Shown here: positions 27,308 to 36,071 of the stretch, in pieces
How positions within the stretch are numbered: the stretch's first letter is position 1
Layout of the letters: each line of letters starts with the position of its first letter
Assembly: GCA_946628415.1 (NCBI GenBank)
Contig: CAMOWK010000007.1
Span: forward strand, 1-64,000
Direction of reading: 5' to 3'
Source: an uncultured Lachnospiraceae bacterium
GTDB lineage: Bacteria; Bacillota; Clostridia; Lachnospirales; Lachnospiraceae
Length of the DNA stretch: 64,000 bases
The notes under the pieces: model-generated
The model's input: the letters and a program-made list of their open reading frames with translations, nothing else
Databases searched by the model: none
Told to the model about the DNA's origin: nothing
Made by a program: the position numbers and the translations under genes

Positions 27308-27544
27308 TTACTGATCTTTCATGTGTTTTATCATTTCAACAGTTTCCATATCTTCAGGAGTCACTTTCATATTAGTCACATACTCCTGTCCGTCCGGAGA
27401 AGTAACCTTTACTTCGATTATGGAACCAACATTCACAGCATTTGCCCCAACCGCCTTGATAAACATCGGAATCTTCGGATGCTGTTCACTAAAGATACTG
27501 AATCTGCCTGAAAGCTGCATAAGTGCCATCGGATTTAAAGCCAT
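27308..27544 (-). CDS. Small conserved-looking protein of unknown function
   Basis: A 78-residue protein with no signal peptide or membrane helix. It starts MALNPMALMQLSGRFSIFSE, continues with HPKIPMFIKAV, and has a beta-rich second half (VGSIIEVKVTSPDGQEYV). The end is MKVTPEDMETVEMIKHMKDQ. The gene is credible: a GAGGTG site stands ahead of the ATG, a good promoter can be drawn (27578-27607), and the composition is protein-like. I recall similar small proteins beginning with a MALNPMALMKL-like phrase in other Lachnospiraceae, but no function is known to me. It is convergent with cyclophilin and divergent from lysA. Confidence 0.75.
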   Translation of the reverse strand: MALNPMALMQLSGRFSIFSEQHPKIPMFIKAVGANAVNVGSIIEVKVTSPDGQEYVTNMKVTPEDMETVEMIKHMKDQ

Positions 27545-27577
27545 AACTCATTTCACCTCGATTTTTATTTTGCAAAG

Positions 27578-27607
27578 ATTATAGCATGTGTAGTGACAAA
27601 AAACCAA
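27578..27607 (-). promoter_or_regulatory. Promoter of the small unknown gene
   Basis: On the minus strand TTGGTT (27602-27607) and TATAAT (27578-27583) are 18 bases apart, with TG before the -10 (extended form). It overlaps the lysA promoter on the other strand, so the two may compete. Confidence 0.55.
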
Positions 27608-27621
27608 GTTTTATATATAAT
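27593..27621 (+). promoter_or_regulatory. Promoter of lysA
   Basis: GTGACA (27593-27598) and TATAAT (27616-27621) are exactly 17 bases apart. Transcription should start near 27628, giving a short leader of about 26 bases with GAGAGGCGG ahead of the ATG at 27654. There is no room for a lysine riboswitch. Confidence 0.65.
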
Positions 27622-27653
27622 AAGCTCATTATTTATGAGAGGCGGTAAATGAA

Positions 27654-28925
27654 ATGAAAACACCATTTGTAACAAAGGAATTAGTCGAAGAAATCGTAAA
27701 GACTCATCCCACACCATTTCACATTTATGATGAAAAAGGAATAAGAGAAAATGCAAGAAGACTTTACAAGGCATTTTCATGGAATAAGGGCTATAAAGAA
27801 TACTTTGCCGTAAAAGCAACACCGAATCCGAGCATACTTAAGATTCTCCATGAAGAAGGCTGCGGAACCGACTGTTCTTCAATGGCAGAACTTGTGATGT
27901 CTGACAAAGTTGGTATCAGAGGAAATGACATCATGTTTTCATCAAATGATACGCCGAGTGAGGAATTTGCATTTGCCGCTAAGATCGGAGCTACGATAAA
28001 TCTGGATGATATAACACATATCCCATTTGTTGAAGAAGCCTGCGGCGGTATCCCAAAGAGAATCTCATGCAGATATAATCCGGGCGGAGTTTTTCAGCTC
28101 GGTGAAAGCGAAGAAGGTTTTCAGGTTATGGATAACCCCGGAGATGCAAAGTACGGAATGACAAAAGATCAGCTCATGGAGGCATATAGTACTCTAAGCA
28201 GTAAAGGCGCCGAGGAATTCGGCATGCATGCATTTCTTGCAAGCAATACACTTTCAAATGATTACTATCCTGCACTTGCAAAGATTCTTTTCAGCCTTGC
28301 TGTTGAGATTAAAGAAAAAACAGGAGTTAAGCTTAACTTCATAAATCTTTCCGGCGGTGTCGGAATAGCATACGACCCTTCAAAGCCTGAAAATGATATA
28401 TTTGCCATAGGCGAAGGCGTAAGAAAAGCATATGAAGAGATTCTTGTTCCTGCAGGAATGGGAGACGTCGAGATATACACAGAGCTCGGAAGATTCATGC
28501 TGGCTCCATACGGTCATCTTATCACTAAGGCGATTCATGAGAAGCACACCTATAAGGAATATATCGGCGTTGACGCATGTGCAGCTAACCTTATGAGACC
28601 TGCCATGTATGGTTCATACCATCATATAACAGTTCTCGGTAAAGAAAATGAACCGGCAGAAAATGTCTATGATGTAACCGGCTCACTCTGTGAGAATAAT
28701 GATAAATTTGCAATAGACAGAAAACTTCCTAAAATCGAAATGGGTGACTATATCGCGATACATGATACCGGTGCACACGGATTTGCAATGGGCTACAATT
28801 ATAACGGTCGTCTTTGGTCTGCAGAACTTCTTCTTCGCGAAGATGGAACTGTAACCGAGATAAGACGTGCCGAAACTATAGATGACTACTTTGCAACACT
28901 GGATGGATTCTGGAATGTGATCTAA
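27654..28925 (+). CDS. lysA: Diaminopimelate decarboxylase
   Basis: A 423-residue PLP enzyme of the alanine-racemase/ornithine-decarboxylase fold (fold III), which turns meso-diaminopimelate into lysine. Seen are the PLP lysine in EYFAVKATPNPSIL (residue 53), the glycine-rich phosphate site NLSGGVGIAYDP, ELGRFMLAPYGHL (normally EPGR), CENNDKFA with the active-site Cys (normally CESxD), and GAHGFAMGYNYNG. The small departures from the classical EPGR and CESGD motifs suggest a branch distinct from the Bacillus/E. coli enzymes, but the overall fit is good. It is transcribed alone from its own promoter and followed by a strong terminator. A carboxynorspermidine-type or other decarboxylase is less likely. 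Confidence 0.85.
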   Translation: MKTPFVTKELVEEIVKTHPTPFHIYDEKGIRENARRLYKAFSWNKGYKEYFAVKATPNPSILKILHEEGCGTDCSSMAELVMSDKVGIRGNDIMFSSNDTPSEEFAFAAKIGATINLDDITHIPFVEEACGGIPKRISCRYNPGGVFQLGESEEGFQVMDNPGDAKYGMTKDQLMEAYSTLSSKGAEEFGMHAFLASNTLSNDYYPALAKILFSLAVEIKEKTGVKLNFINLSGGVGIAYDPSKPENDIFAIGEGVRKAYEEILVPAGMGDVEIYTELGRFMLAPYGHLITKAIHEKHTYKEYIGVDACAANLMRPAMYGSYHHITVLGKENEPAENVYDVTGSLCENNDKFAIDRKLPKIEMGDYIAIHDTGAHGFAMGYNYNGRLWSAELLLREDGTVTEIRRAETIDDYFATLDGFWNVI

Positions 28926-28931
28926 TAAGAT

Positions 28932-28974
28932 AAAGGCATGTGAACACATCAGATGTTCGCATGCCTTTATATAT
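28932..28974 (+). terminator. Terminator of lysA
   Basis: Arms aaaggcatg (28932-28940) and catgccttt (28960-28968), continued inward by tgaaca/tgttcg, make a long stem, followed by an AT-rich tail with T residues. Confidence 0.8.
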
Positions 28975-28983
28975 TATAAAAAC

Positions 28984-29012
28984 AGAAAAGCTACCGCTTT
29001 CGCGATAGCTTT
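28984..29012 (-). terminator. Terminator for the minus-strand run ending at 29123
   Basis: Arms aaagcta (28987-28993) and tagcttt (29006-29012) with further inner GC pairs form a stem. On the minus strand it is followed by TCTGTTTTT. It faces the lysA terminator and lies about 110 bases past the 29123 stop. Confidence 0.65.
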
Positions 29013-29122
29013 CCGGTATGAAAAAATGTGGGGGAAGGTATAGATTCCTTCTATGGAATGATTAAAATATACACTTAAATTATGACTAACTTACGTTTTA
29101 TCTGTGATAAATCTGTGAATAA

Positions 29123-31852
29123 TTACATATCTATAAAAGTATAAATCTCATTTCCGTTTCTCTGGACATCTTCTAAGAAAGTCTTTCGTCCGACTTTTAC
29201 TTCTTCTTTCTTAACAGGATCATAATATCTTATAAATCTCTGATTAAAGCTGACTACCATAACATATCTGTCATCCAACCTTGCCGCAAAAGGATATCCC
29301 TTACTAAGATATTCAAGACCGGTCTCAGTACTTATACCGTAGGCTGTGATACCTGTCACCTGACCATCTGTCGCCTCGTTTATCTTTTCTTCCCAGTCTG
29401 TATCGATATTTAATTCACTCTGATTTTCCATTAGCGGGTAGCCTGCCGCAGATAGCGCCATTTTGATACATGCTATATACGAACCTTCCAATCCGCTGCC
29501 GTCATAATATGAGAATTTCCCCGCAACAGTATAATACTGTATAGGCTTTGATTTTCTGTAAATTGTCTGCCCTTCTGAAGTGACAACCACTCCTTCATGC
29601 TGCACTGAATAGAGAATTGCATCGCCGGCACCGTTTGTCATATATGAAAGCCCATCTATGGCATAAACATAGTATTTAAAACCGGCTCCCTCAGATTCGA
29701 CACTAAACATACTCCGCTGTGATTCCCTTACACCTGCCACCATCGCTTTAGGCGCACGTCCAAGGTATATACCCTGAGGCATCACCAGCTGCAGTTCAGA
29801 ATATCTCGTTTTACTGAATACATGATCCTTGCCAACCGAAACAGGATTCATGCTCTTATTGTAATTAATCCTGTCGTCTGATATCGCTGTATAATTACCC
29901 TCAGCATCCCTTCCTTTTCTGCTGAGGATAAGACCTGACTCGGTTAAGGTGTAATCCGTAACATATATTCCGTCTTTTTCGTATTTCTGTTTTTCTTCTC
30001 CGTCAGGTCCGACTATGTATATACCGCTGTAGTCCGCCCTGAATCTTCCGTCAGGATAGGTTCCGACGCTCTCTTTTGGTGCAACCCCGTAAATGAGGTC
30101 ATTTCCGAAGAATCCAAGAATATTTACCGCCTTGCCGGATTTTTCGATATCATAATTCTTGTTCGTCTCAAGATTTAGCATGGATATCTTTGAAGGAATC
30201 TCCTCGTCCGGGTCGGATAAATAAGCAAGAACCTTTCCGTTTGCAGATGAAGCCATACTTCTGCCGCTTATATCTCTGATAGAAATCTTTGCCTTCTTTT
30301 CATTTATATCAAAACTGATAAATGAATTGCTGAGCCATGTGTAAAAGAGTCCTTTCTTTACATCCAGATACATAAGCTTTGCAGCTTCTGCCCGAAGGAC
30401 GTCATAAGGTTCTTCCGTCTCTACGAATGTCATTTCCGTAATGGAATAATCTTTGTCGTCATATCTGTAAAGGGCTATTCCGTTTCTGCCTTCATGCTTT
30501 CCACGGTTTATCCGCCCATATATCGCAAAGTAGGTAGTTCCGTTTTCATCAATCGAAAGAAGTTTCACCCCGTATCTTCCGTCAAGAGAGATATGGCTTA
30601 TATCAGCCTTTGAAAGATTGGAGAAAACCTGAATTGTTTCGGCAGCCTTATAGTCATAAACCCATACGCTTCCACAGGTGGTGTATGCGTTCATTTTGAA
30701 ATCATCCGTACTGATGATATCTACATTATCGGCATAGTTAAGTCCCAGATTAAGACTGCTTATATCAAGCTTTACCCCTGTTCCGTCATATATCTCTTCG
30801 GCGGTTCTTCTGTAATCGCCGAGCACCGGGCGCCCGGTACTGTCAGAATAATTAAGTCTGTAGCTTTCTCTTACTCTGTAATAGGTGTCACCATTTTCAT
30901 TCGTGGATTTCATAATGTAACTGTTTTCCACAAATGCATTTGTACTGCTGAGCTCCCTCACGGCAGGTACAATCTCGGTTACTCTTTCAGGATTGAGATC
31001 TCCCCAGCATACCTCATCATAAGTTGAAGACATATTCACAAGTCCAAGATCATATGCCGAGTTCTTGGTATTTGCACCGAACAATGAATAAAGTGTACTT
31101 CCTTTAACTACATTATTCTCATCAAATTCTTCCGCAGGTGTGATTATCGGAAGGGCATCCGCATCCGTTGCAGTGGAAATGATGTACTGCTCAGGTTCTT
31201 CAGGCTCATCCGGTCCCGCAACATAAGTAAGCGTCTCTCCTTCGGAAACTCCGTCCTCATTGCCTTCCATCTCACCCTCATGAATAAAGGTCGAATTATT
31301 GAACGAATACGCATAATTTACAAACAGTTTTGTATAGCCTCTGTCGAGTCGCACGACCTTGCTGTAATAATTAAGAGTATCTCTGTTTTCGCTCATAAGC
31401 TTTATAACAAGAGAATACTCCCTTCCGACAGCAAGATTCATACGAAATGAAACGCTGTATGGAGCTTCTTTATCCGTTACATTTGACTCGCCTTCCGTCA
31501 TTTCTCCGTCCTCTATAAGAGTACCGAGAGAAACATCTCTAAGCTCATACATAACTTTCTCAGCATACTTATTATCCTTCTCGATAAGGACAGTAACAGT
31601 TTCCTCCTTATCGACCGAAATGATTGCATCATGCATGAGGCTTACATCCAGCTTACCAAGATATGCAGGGATTCTGTTCACCTTATAATCCCCATACTTA
31701 AAACAGATCTCAGGAAGTACTGCATCCGTCATCTCGGCCGTGGACATATCTCTGCCCCTGTTATATATTAAGTTTGCCATAAATGCAGTACCGGTGAAGA
31801 CTCCCACAAAAATGAGAATCCCCACCAGTATCCTGATTACTTTGTTCTTCAT
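29123..31852 (-). CDS. Large membrane-anchored extracytoplasmic protein, C-terminal C39-like region without catalytic residues
   Basis: A 909-residue protein with one N-terminal membrane helix (about 8-28) and a long outside portion. I do not recognise the first 750 residues; they contain many short beta-like repeats (for example YRYDDKDYSITEM, YAIYGRINRGKHEG, IYIVGPDGEEKQK) that suggest a beta-propeller-like fold. Residues about 767-909 resemble the papain-like C39 fold: a helix MALSAAGYP, GYPFAARLDDRYVMVVSF and YYDPVKKEEV. The expected catalytic Cys is Ser791 and the expected His is Arg862, so it should not be a protease. The gene follows pfkA by five bases and its Shine-Dalgarno GGTGA overlaps the pfkA end, so expression is coupled. 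Role unknown, possibly a wall- or peptide-binding protein. Confidence 0.65.
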   Translation of the reverse strand: MKNKVIRILVGILIFVGVFTGTAFMANLIYNRGRDMSTAEMTDAVLPEICFKYGDYKVNRIPAYLGKLDVSLMHDAIISVDKEETVTVLIEKDNKYAEKVMYELRDVSLGTLIEDGEMTEGESNVTDKEAPYSVSFRMNLAVGREYSLVIKLMSENRDTLNYYSKVVRLDRGYTKLFVNYAYSFNNSTFIHEGEMEGNEDGVSEGETLTYVAGPDEPEEPEQYIISTATDADALPIITPAEEFDENNVVKGSTLYSLFGANTKNSAYDLGLVNMSSTYDEVCWGDLNPERVTEIVPAVRELSSTNAFVENSYIMKSTNENGDTYYRVRESYRLNYSDSTGRPVLGDYRRTAEEIYDGTGVKLDISSLNLGLNYADNVDIISTDDFKMNAYTTCGSVWVYDYKAAETIQVFSNLSKADISHISLDGRYGVKLLSIDENGTTYFAIYGRINRGKHEGRNGIALYRYDDKDYSITEMTFVETEEPYDVLRAEAAKLMYLDVKKGLFYTWLSNSFISFDINEKKAKISIRDISGRSMASSANGKVLAYLSDPDEEIPSKISMLNLETNKNYDIEKSGKAVNILGFFGNDLIYGVAPKESVGTYPDGRFRADYSGIYIVGPDGEEKQKYEKDGIYVTDYTLTESGLILSRKGRDAEGNYTAISDDRINYNKSMNPVSVGKDHVFSKTRYSELQLVMPQGIYLGRAPKAMVAGVRESQRSMFSVESEGAGFKYYVYAIDGLSYMTNGAGDAILYSVQHEGVVVTSEGQTIYRKSKPIQYYTVAGKFSYYDGSGLEGSYIACIKMALSAAGYPLMENQSELNIDTDWEEKINEATDGQVTGITAYGISTETGLEYLSKGYPFAARLDDRYVMVVSFNQRFIRYYDPVKKEEVKVGRKTFLEDVQRNGNEIYTFIDM

Positions 31853-31857
31853 AAATC

Positions 31858-32928
31858 TTAGTCACCAAAGCATATTCCGAGTGTCTTTGCATTTTCTATT
31901 GCCTGATTGTCCAGGTCGACATATTTAAGCCTTCCTGCTGACTCTTCCATAGGAATCGCAACAACTTCATTGTTTCTGAGAACAACAAGTTTTCCGAAAT
32001 CCCTTTTCTTGATAAGCTCAGCCGCACATGCACCGAATCTTGATGAAATGAATCTGTCATATGCATCAGGAGCGCCACCCCTCTGAGTATGTCCGGGGAT
32101 TGCAACTCTTATGTCGCTGTCGAACTTTTCTCTCATCTTGTCTGCTATTTCATATGCAACAGATGGATATGTACTTTCAGCAAGCTTTGCTTTTCTTTCC
32201 TTCTTAGGAAGCTTTGCTATATCTTTTGGAATAGCACCTTCTGCTACACATATAATAGCGAAATGCTTCTCTTTTACTCTCTTTTCTACTGCCTTATAAA
32301 CCTTCTTTATGTCATATGGCATTTCAGGAAGAAGAATAACATCAGCTCCACCTGCGATACCTGCATAAAGTGTAATCCAGCCTACTTTGTGTCCCATGAT
32401 CTCCATTACGAAAATACGGCTGTGTGATTCAGCTGTCGTATAAATGCAGTCGATGGCATGTGTAGCAACATCAATAGCACTCTGGAAACCAAATGTATAA
32501 TCTGTTCCGTAAATGTCATTATCAATTGTTTTTGGAAGACCTATTACATTAAGTCCTTCCTGTGAGAGACGATATGCTGTCTTCTGAGAACCGTTTCCGC
32601 CGAGAACTACAAGTGCATCAAGCTTAAGATCCTTGTATGTCTTCTTCATTGCAGGAACCTTCTCCGTTCCGTCCGGCATAGGATTATCAATCTCTTTAAA
32701 CGGCATTCTCGATGTACCAAGTATAGTACCACCTTTTGCAAGAAGTCCGCTGAAATCTTCAGGCTTTAACTTCTTGTAATTGCCATAAACAAGGCCTTTA
32801 TATCCATCGATAAATCCGTAGATTTCAACCTCTCCGAAAAGGTTCTGTAATCCCTTTACTGTGCCTCTCATAGTTGCATTAAGTGCCTGGCAGTCGCCGC
32901 CACTTGTAAGCATTCCTATTCTTTTCAT
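31858..32928 (-). CDS. pfkA: 6-phosphofructokinase, mixed-substrate (group III) type
   Basis: A 356-residue phosphofructokinase that makes fructose 1,6-bisphosphate in glycolysis. Motifs seen: TSGGDCQALNATMRG at the N-terminus, LGGNGSQKTA (109-118), LPKTIDNDIYGTDYTFGF (131-148), MEIMGHKVGW, and IPGHTQRGGAPDAYDR. At the two positions used to predict the phosphoryl donor, it has Gly113 (as ATP enzymes) but Lys133 (as PPi enzymes), and Asn112 replaces the usual magnesium-binding Asp. This pattern fits the group III or mixed-substrate branch, so ATP use is likely but not certain. The ATG has GGAGGGG upstream. The gene is preceded by two copies of a 119-bp repeat and followed closely by the 909-residue membrane protein gene. 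Confidence 0.88.
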   Translation of the reverse strand: MKRIGMLTSGGDCQALNATMRGTVKGLQNLFGEVEIYGFIDGYKGLVYGNYKKLKPEDFSGLLAKGGTILGTSRMPFKEIDNPMPDGTEKVPAMKKTYKDLKLDALVVLGGNGSQKTAYRLSQEGLNVIGLPKTIDNDIYGTDYTFGFQSAIDVATHAIDCIYTTAESHSRIFVMEIMGHKVGWITLYAGIAGGADVILLPEMPYDIKKVYKAVEKRVKEKHFAIICVAEGAIPKDIAKLPKKERKAKLAESTYPSVAYEIADKMREKFDSDIRVAIPGHTQRGGAPDAYDRFISSRFGACAAELIKKRDFGKLVVLRNNEVVAIPMEESAGRLKYVDLDNQAIENAKTLGICFGD

Positions 32929-32966
32929 TTGTTACCCCTCCTTATACACTTTATAATTTTTCCTCT

Positions 32967-33226
32967 CCCTTCGGGAATCCTGCCTGTTTAGTGGTGCCAT
33001 CTCTGCTTCGCACAGATGATAGCCCTGCTTCGCAGGTCTATGTTCCGCTCCGCGTCACGCATCCTCGCTTCGCTCGGACATGATTCCCTTCGGGAATCCT
33101 GCCTGTTCGGTGGTGCCATCTCTGCTTCGCACAGATGATAGCCCTGCTCCGCAGGTCTATGTTCCGCTTCGCGTCACGCATCCTCGCTTCGCTCGGACAT
33201 GATTCCCTTCGGGAATCCTGCCTGTT
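32967..33226. repeat. 119-bp palindrome-rich repeat, two full tandem copies plus a partial one
   Basis: Full units run 32967-33085 and 33086-33204, and a 22-base partial unit follows to 33226, touching the recR stop codon. The copies differ at only a few bases. The unit is GC-rich against an AT-rich background and holds several small hairpins: CCCTTCGGG, CCTGCTTCGCAGG, TCTGCTTCGCACAGA and CGAGCGAAGCG-type pieces. A third copy is at 49106-49240. The rest of the interval 32929-32966 is an AT-rich pfkA leader. An open frame on the minus strand through the repeat is not considered a gene. Confidence 0.9.
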
Positions 33227-33824
33227 ATAACTCAGTGCGGCCGTCAAGAGCTCGGAGCAAAGTTATCTCATCTATATTTTCAAGATCTCCGCCTACGGGA
33301 ATGCCTGTCGCAATACGCGTTACATTTATCCCCGCCGGTTTAATAAGCTTCGAGATATACATAGCCGTCGCTTCGCCTTCAACACTTGAATTTGTCGCGA
33401 CAATGACTTCTTTTACATCCTCATCCTTAAGCCTTTCGATAAGCTCTTTCAGTCTGATATCGTTCGGTCCTATCCCCGCCGCCGGATTTATGACGCCGTG
33501 AAGTACATGGTAAACGCCTTCGTATTTCCCGACTCTTTCGTATGCGGCTAGCTCACGCGGTGTCTCTACCACCATTATGGTACTGTGATCCCTGGCAGCC
33601 GATGAACATATAGGACATATCTCTTTATCTGTCACTGTACAGCATGACTTGCAGTATTTGATATTCTTCTTGGCATTTCTTATGGAATCCGAAAGAGCAA
33701 GCGCCCGGTCTTCCGGAAGATTAACTATGTGAAATGCAAGTCGTTGCGCCGTCCTCGCACCTATACCCGGAAGCCTCGACAATTCTTCTATAAGTCTTGT
33801 AACTTCTCCACCGTATACATCCAT
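33225..33824 (-). CDS. recR: Recombination mediator protein RecR
   Basis: A 199-residue RecR, which with RecF and RecO loads RecA on gapped DNA. The order of motifs is typical: helix-hairpin-helix [18 protein letters not shown], zinc finger C57-K-S-C60...C-P-I-C ([17 protein letters not shown]), then the Toprim domain with [13 protein letters not shown] and [14 protein letters not shown], and a C-terminal [19 protein letters not shown]. Length matches the family. The start overlaps the ybaB stop by one base, so the two are translationally coupled in the classic dnaX-ybaB-recR order. The stop codon touches the 119-bp repeat. Confidence 0.97.
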   Translation of the reverse strand: MDVYGGEVTRLIEELSRLPGIGARTAQRLAFHIVNLPEDRALALSDSIRNAKKNIKYCKSCCTVTDKEICPICSSAARDHSTIMVVETPRELAAYERVGKYEGVYHVLHGVINPAAGIGPNDIRLKELIERLKDEDVKEVIVATNSSVEGEATAMYISKLIKPAGINVTRIATGIPVGGDLENIDEITLLRALDGRTEL

Positions 33825-34168
33825 TAGAAGCCGAATCCTCCAAGACCGCCTGTAATCTTACCCATCTGCTGTTTTTCATCTTCCGACTGCATTCTTATGG
33901 CTTCATTTACCGCAGCCATAACCACTTCCTCAAGAGTCTCTATATCATCAGGATCAACAACATCCGGTGAGATTGAAACTTTTGTCACTTCTTTCTTTCC
34001 GTTGATCGTAACCTTAACGACTCCACCGCCTGATGAAGCCTCATACTCCTTTTCCTCAAGAGCAGCCTGAGTTTCCTCAACCTGCTTCTGCATCTTCTGA
34101 GCCTGCTTCATAAGGTTATTCATATTTCCGGGCATCATACCTCCCGGATATCCTCCTCTTTTAGCCAC
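33824..34168 (-). CDS. ybaB: YbaB/EbfC family nucleoid-associated protein
   Basis: A 114-residue small DNA-binding protein. It carries the family core [19 protein letters not shown], then a beta-strand pair with [40 protein letters not shown] and a Gly-rich end [11 protein letters not shown]. The start is a GTG with GAGGAGGAAA upstream. It lies between dnaX (15 bases after) and recR (one-base overlap), the position found in most bacteria. It binds DNA as a dimer; its exact role is not settled. Confidence 0.95.
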   Translation of the reverse strand: MAKRGGYPGGMMPGNMNNLMKQAQKMQKQVEETQAALEEKEYEASSGGGVVKVTINGKKEVTKVSISPDVVDPDDIETLEEVVMAAVNEAIRMQSEDEKQQMGKITGGLGGFGF

Positions 34169-34183
34169 GATAATTTCCTCCTC

Positions 34184-36004
34184 TTATACTATTTCTATAT
34201 TTTCAAATTTAATCTTAGGCGCAAAATTTTCAATATTCGCATAGATGGTTCTGGTTTTCACCATTTCATCGGTTGTCATGGAAATGACTCCGATCTTGAC
34301 CTTCTTCTCTATCGCATCCGAAGCCGCCTTTTCTATATCTCCAACATGTGTCTTAACCATGTCAAATGCAATGCTGTCCGTAGTATCGGAATCAGCGACA
34401 AGATTTAAAGTAACATCCGGTATCTCATCGCCCTCCTCAGTCCTTTCAGCCGGCACCACACGGAAGAGCTTTATCTGCTTTTGAATCAGCCCTGAAAGCT
34501 TCGGAATAACACCCGTTCTCCAAACCTTGGCGAGCCTTTCTATATCCTCATAACCGGCGTCTCCGTACCTGCTTCTAATCTCTTCCTTCTTGGCAGCAAC
34601 CTGTTCCTCTACATATTCGTCGGTAGTCCTGCCTTTAATCTCTTTTATTTTATCACCAAGCTCTGTTCTGGCAAGCTTTTGCTCTAACTCCTGAACAGCC
34701 GCATTATTTACTTCAACTTCATTTCCTGCAGACTTCGATGTCCCGGTCTCAACTTGCCCTGAGTTCTTCTCCTGATTTATGCTCACGGAAGATTCATCCG
34801 GATTTCCGGAACCACTTACGACATTTCCCGGCGCTACGCCATTTGCTTTGAGATCTTCAATCTCATGCTCAAGTATCTCCAGTCTTTCCTTAAGGGCGCC
34901 GCTGTCTCCTCCCATATCGGGACGAAGAAGCTTGATGAGCCCCATCTCAAGAGCCACTCTTTTTATTCCAGAATATCTGATGCTCTGGGAAAGCTCCTGC
35001 AGCTCCTCAATATAACGCATAAGTGTATGCTCACCTATATCGGAGCCGAGCTCCTTTATTCGCTCTGCATTTTCCTTAGTGATATCAATGGCACTTTCGA
35101 TTCCGTTTGCAAGCTTTATAAAAAGCATATTTCTGAAGAACCATACGAAGTCCTCGGTAAACTTGGTAAGATCACGTCCCTGACTTACTATATCATTTAC
35201 CGCATCAAGTATACCTTCGGCATCACCGGATTTAAGCGCCTTTGTTATATCAACATATACATCTATATCAACCGCACCTATGGTTGAGAGCACCTTATCA
35301 TAGGTTAGCTCTTCACCAAGGTTAAATGAAATGCATTCGTCAAGAATAGAAAGTGAATCTCTCATGGATCCGTCTGCCGCAGAGGCTATATACATAACAG
35401 CCTCCTCGGTTGCCGAAATGCCTTCCCGTTTTAAAAGATCCGAAAGTCTTCCTGCAATCACTTCCTGCGATATTCTTCTAAAATCAAACCTCTGACAACG
35501 GGACTTGATGGTATCAAGAACCTTGTGAGACTCAGTGGTTGCAAGTATAAATATGACATATGCCGGCGGTTCTTCCAGTGTCTTAAGAAGAGCATTGAAC
35601 GCTCCCGATGAGAGCATATGAACCTCGTCTATGATATATACAAGATATTTCCCTTCAGTCGGCGAATACCTTACCGCGTCATTAATCTGTCTGATGTTAT
35701 CGACACCGTTATTGGACGCCGCATCAATTTCAACAACATTCAGCGAACTGCCTGCCTGAATGGCCCTGCAGCTTGCACATTCCTCACAAGGGCTTCCGTC
35801 CTTCGGATTCTCACAGTTGACCGCCTTTGCAAGAAGCTTTGCCACGGTGGTTTTCCCCGTTCCCCTTGTACCGCAGAAAAGATAAGCGTGTCCGATTCTA
35901 TCATACTTTATCTGATTTTTAATTGTTGTTACTATATGTTCCTGGCCTTTAACCTCGTCAAAAGTATCAGGTCTGTACTTTCTGTATAATGCCGTATATG
36001 ACAT
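34184..36004 (-). CDS. dnaX: DNA polymerase III subunit gamma/tau
   Basis: A 606-residue clamp-loader ATPase of the replisome. The N-terminal AAA+ module is textbook: YRKYRPDTFDEVKGQEHI, Walker A CGTRGTGKTTVAKLLAKAVN, zinc cysteines CENPKDGSPCEECASCRAI, Walker B YIIDEVHMLS and sensor FILATTE, and QRFDFRRIS. The C-terminal part (about 370-606) is the longer, variable tau-type region that would contact DnaB and the polymerase. An AAGGGG site precedes the ATG. It heads dnaX-ybaB-recR. No small SRP RNA gene, often upstream of dnaX in Firmicutes, was seen in the 67-base gap before it. Whether a programmed frameshift makes a separate gamma form was not evaluated. Confidence 0.97.
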   Translation of the reverse strand: MSYTALYRKYRPDTFDEVKGQEHIVTTIKNQIKYDRIGHAYLFCGTRGTGKTTVAKLLAKAVNCENPKDGSPCEECASCRAIQAGSSLNVVEIDAASNNGVDNIRQINDAVRYSPTEGKYLVYIIDEVHMLSSGAFNALLKTLEEPPAYVIFILATTESHKVLDTIKSRCQRFDFRRISQEVIAGRLSDLLKREGISATEEAVMYIASAADGSMRDSLSILDECISFNLGEELTYDKVLSTIGAVDIDVYVDITKALKSGDAEGILDAVNDIVSQGRDLTKFTEDFVWFFRNMLFIKLANGIESAIDITKENAERIKELGSDIGEHTLMRYIEELQELSQSIRYSGIKRVALEMGLIKLLRPDMGGDSGALKERLEILEHEIEDLKANGVAPGNVVSGSGNPDESSVSINQEKNSGQVETGTSKSAGNEVEVNNAAVQELEQKLARTELGDKIKEIKGRTTDEYVEEQVAAKKEEIRSRYGDAGYEDIERLAKVWRTGVIPKLSGLIQKQIKLFRVVPAERTEEGDEIPDVTLNLVADSDTTDSIAFDMVKTHVGDIEKAASDAIEKKVKIGVISMTTDEMVKTRTIYANIENFAPKIKFENIEIV

Positions 36005-36071
36005 TTATATACCCCTTCCTATGTGCCGAGACCCATGCGCACATTTTACCATCTATGGTAGTGAAACTCAA

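Noticed and set aside
27545..27653. A lysine riboswitch ahead of lysA
   Set aside because: The predicted leader is only about 26 bases and the rest of the interval is used by the two promoters.
33038..33247. A 69-codon open frame through the tandem repeat
   Set aside because: It runs through the 119-bp repeat, which shifts frame between copies, has no Shine-Dalgarno and has Arg/Ser/Cys-rich content typical of chance translation of hairpin DNA.
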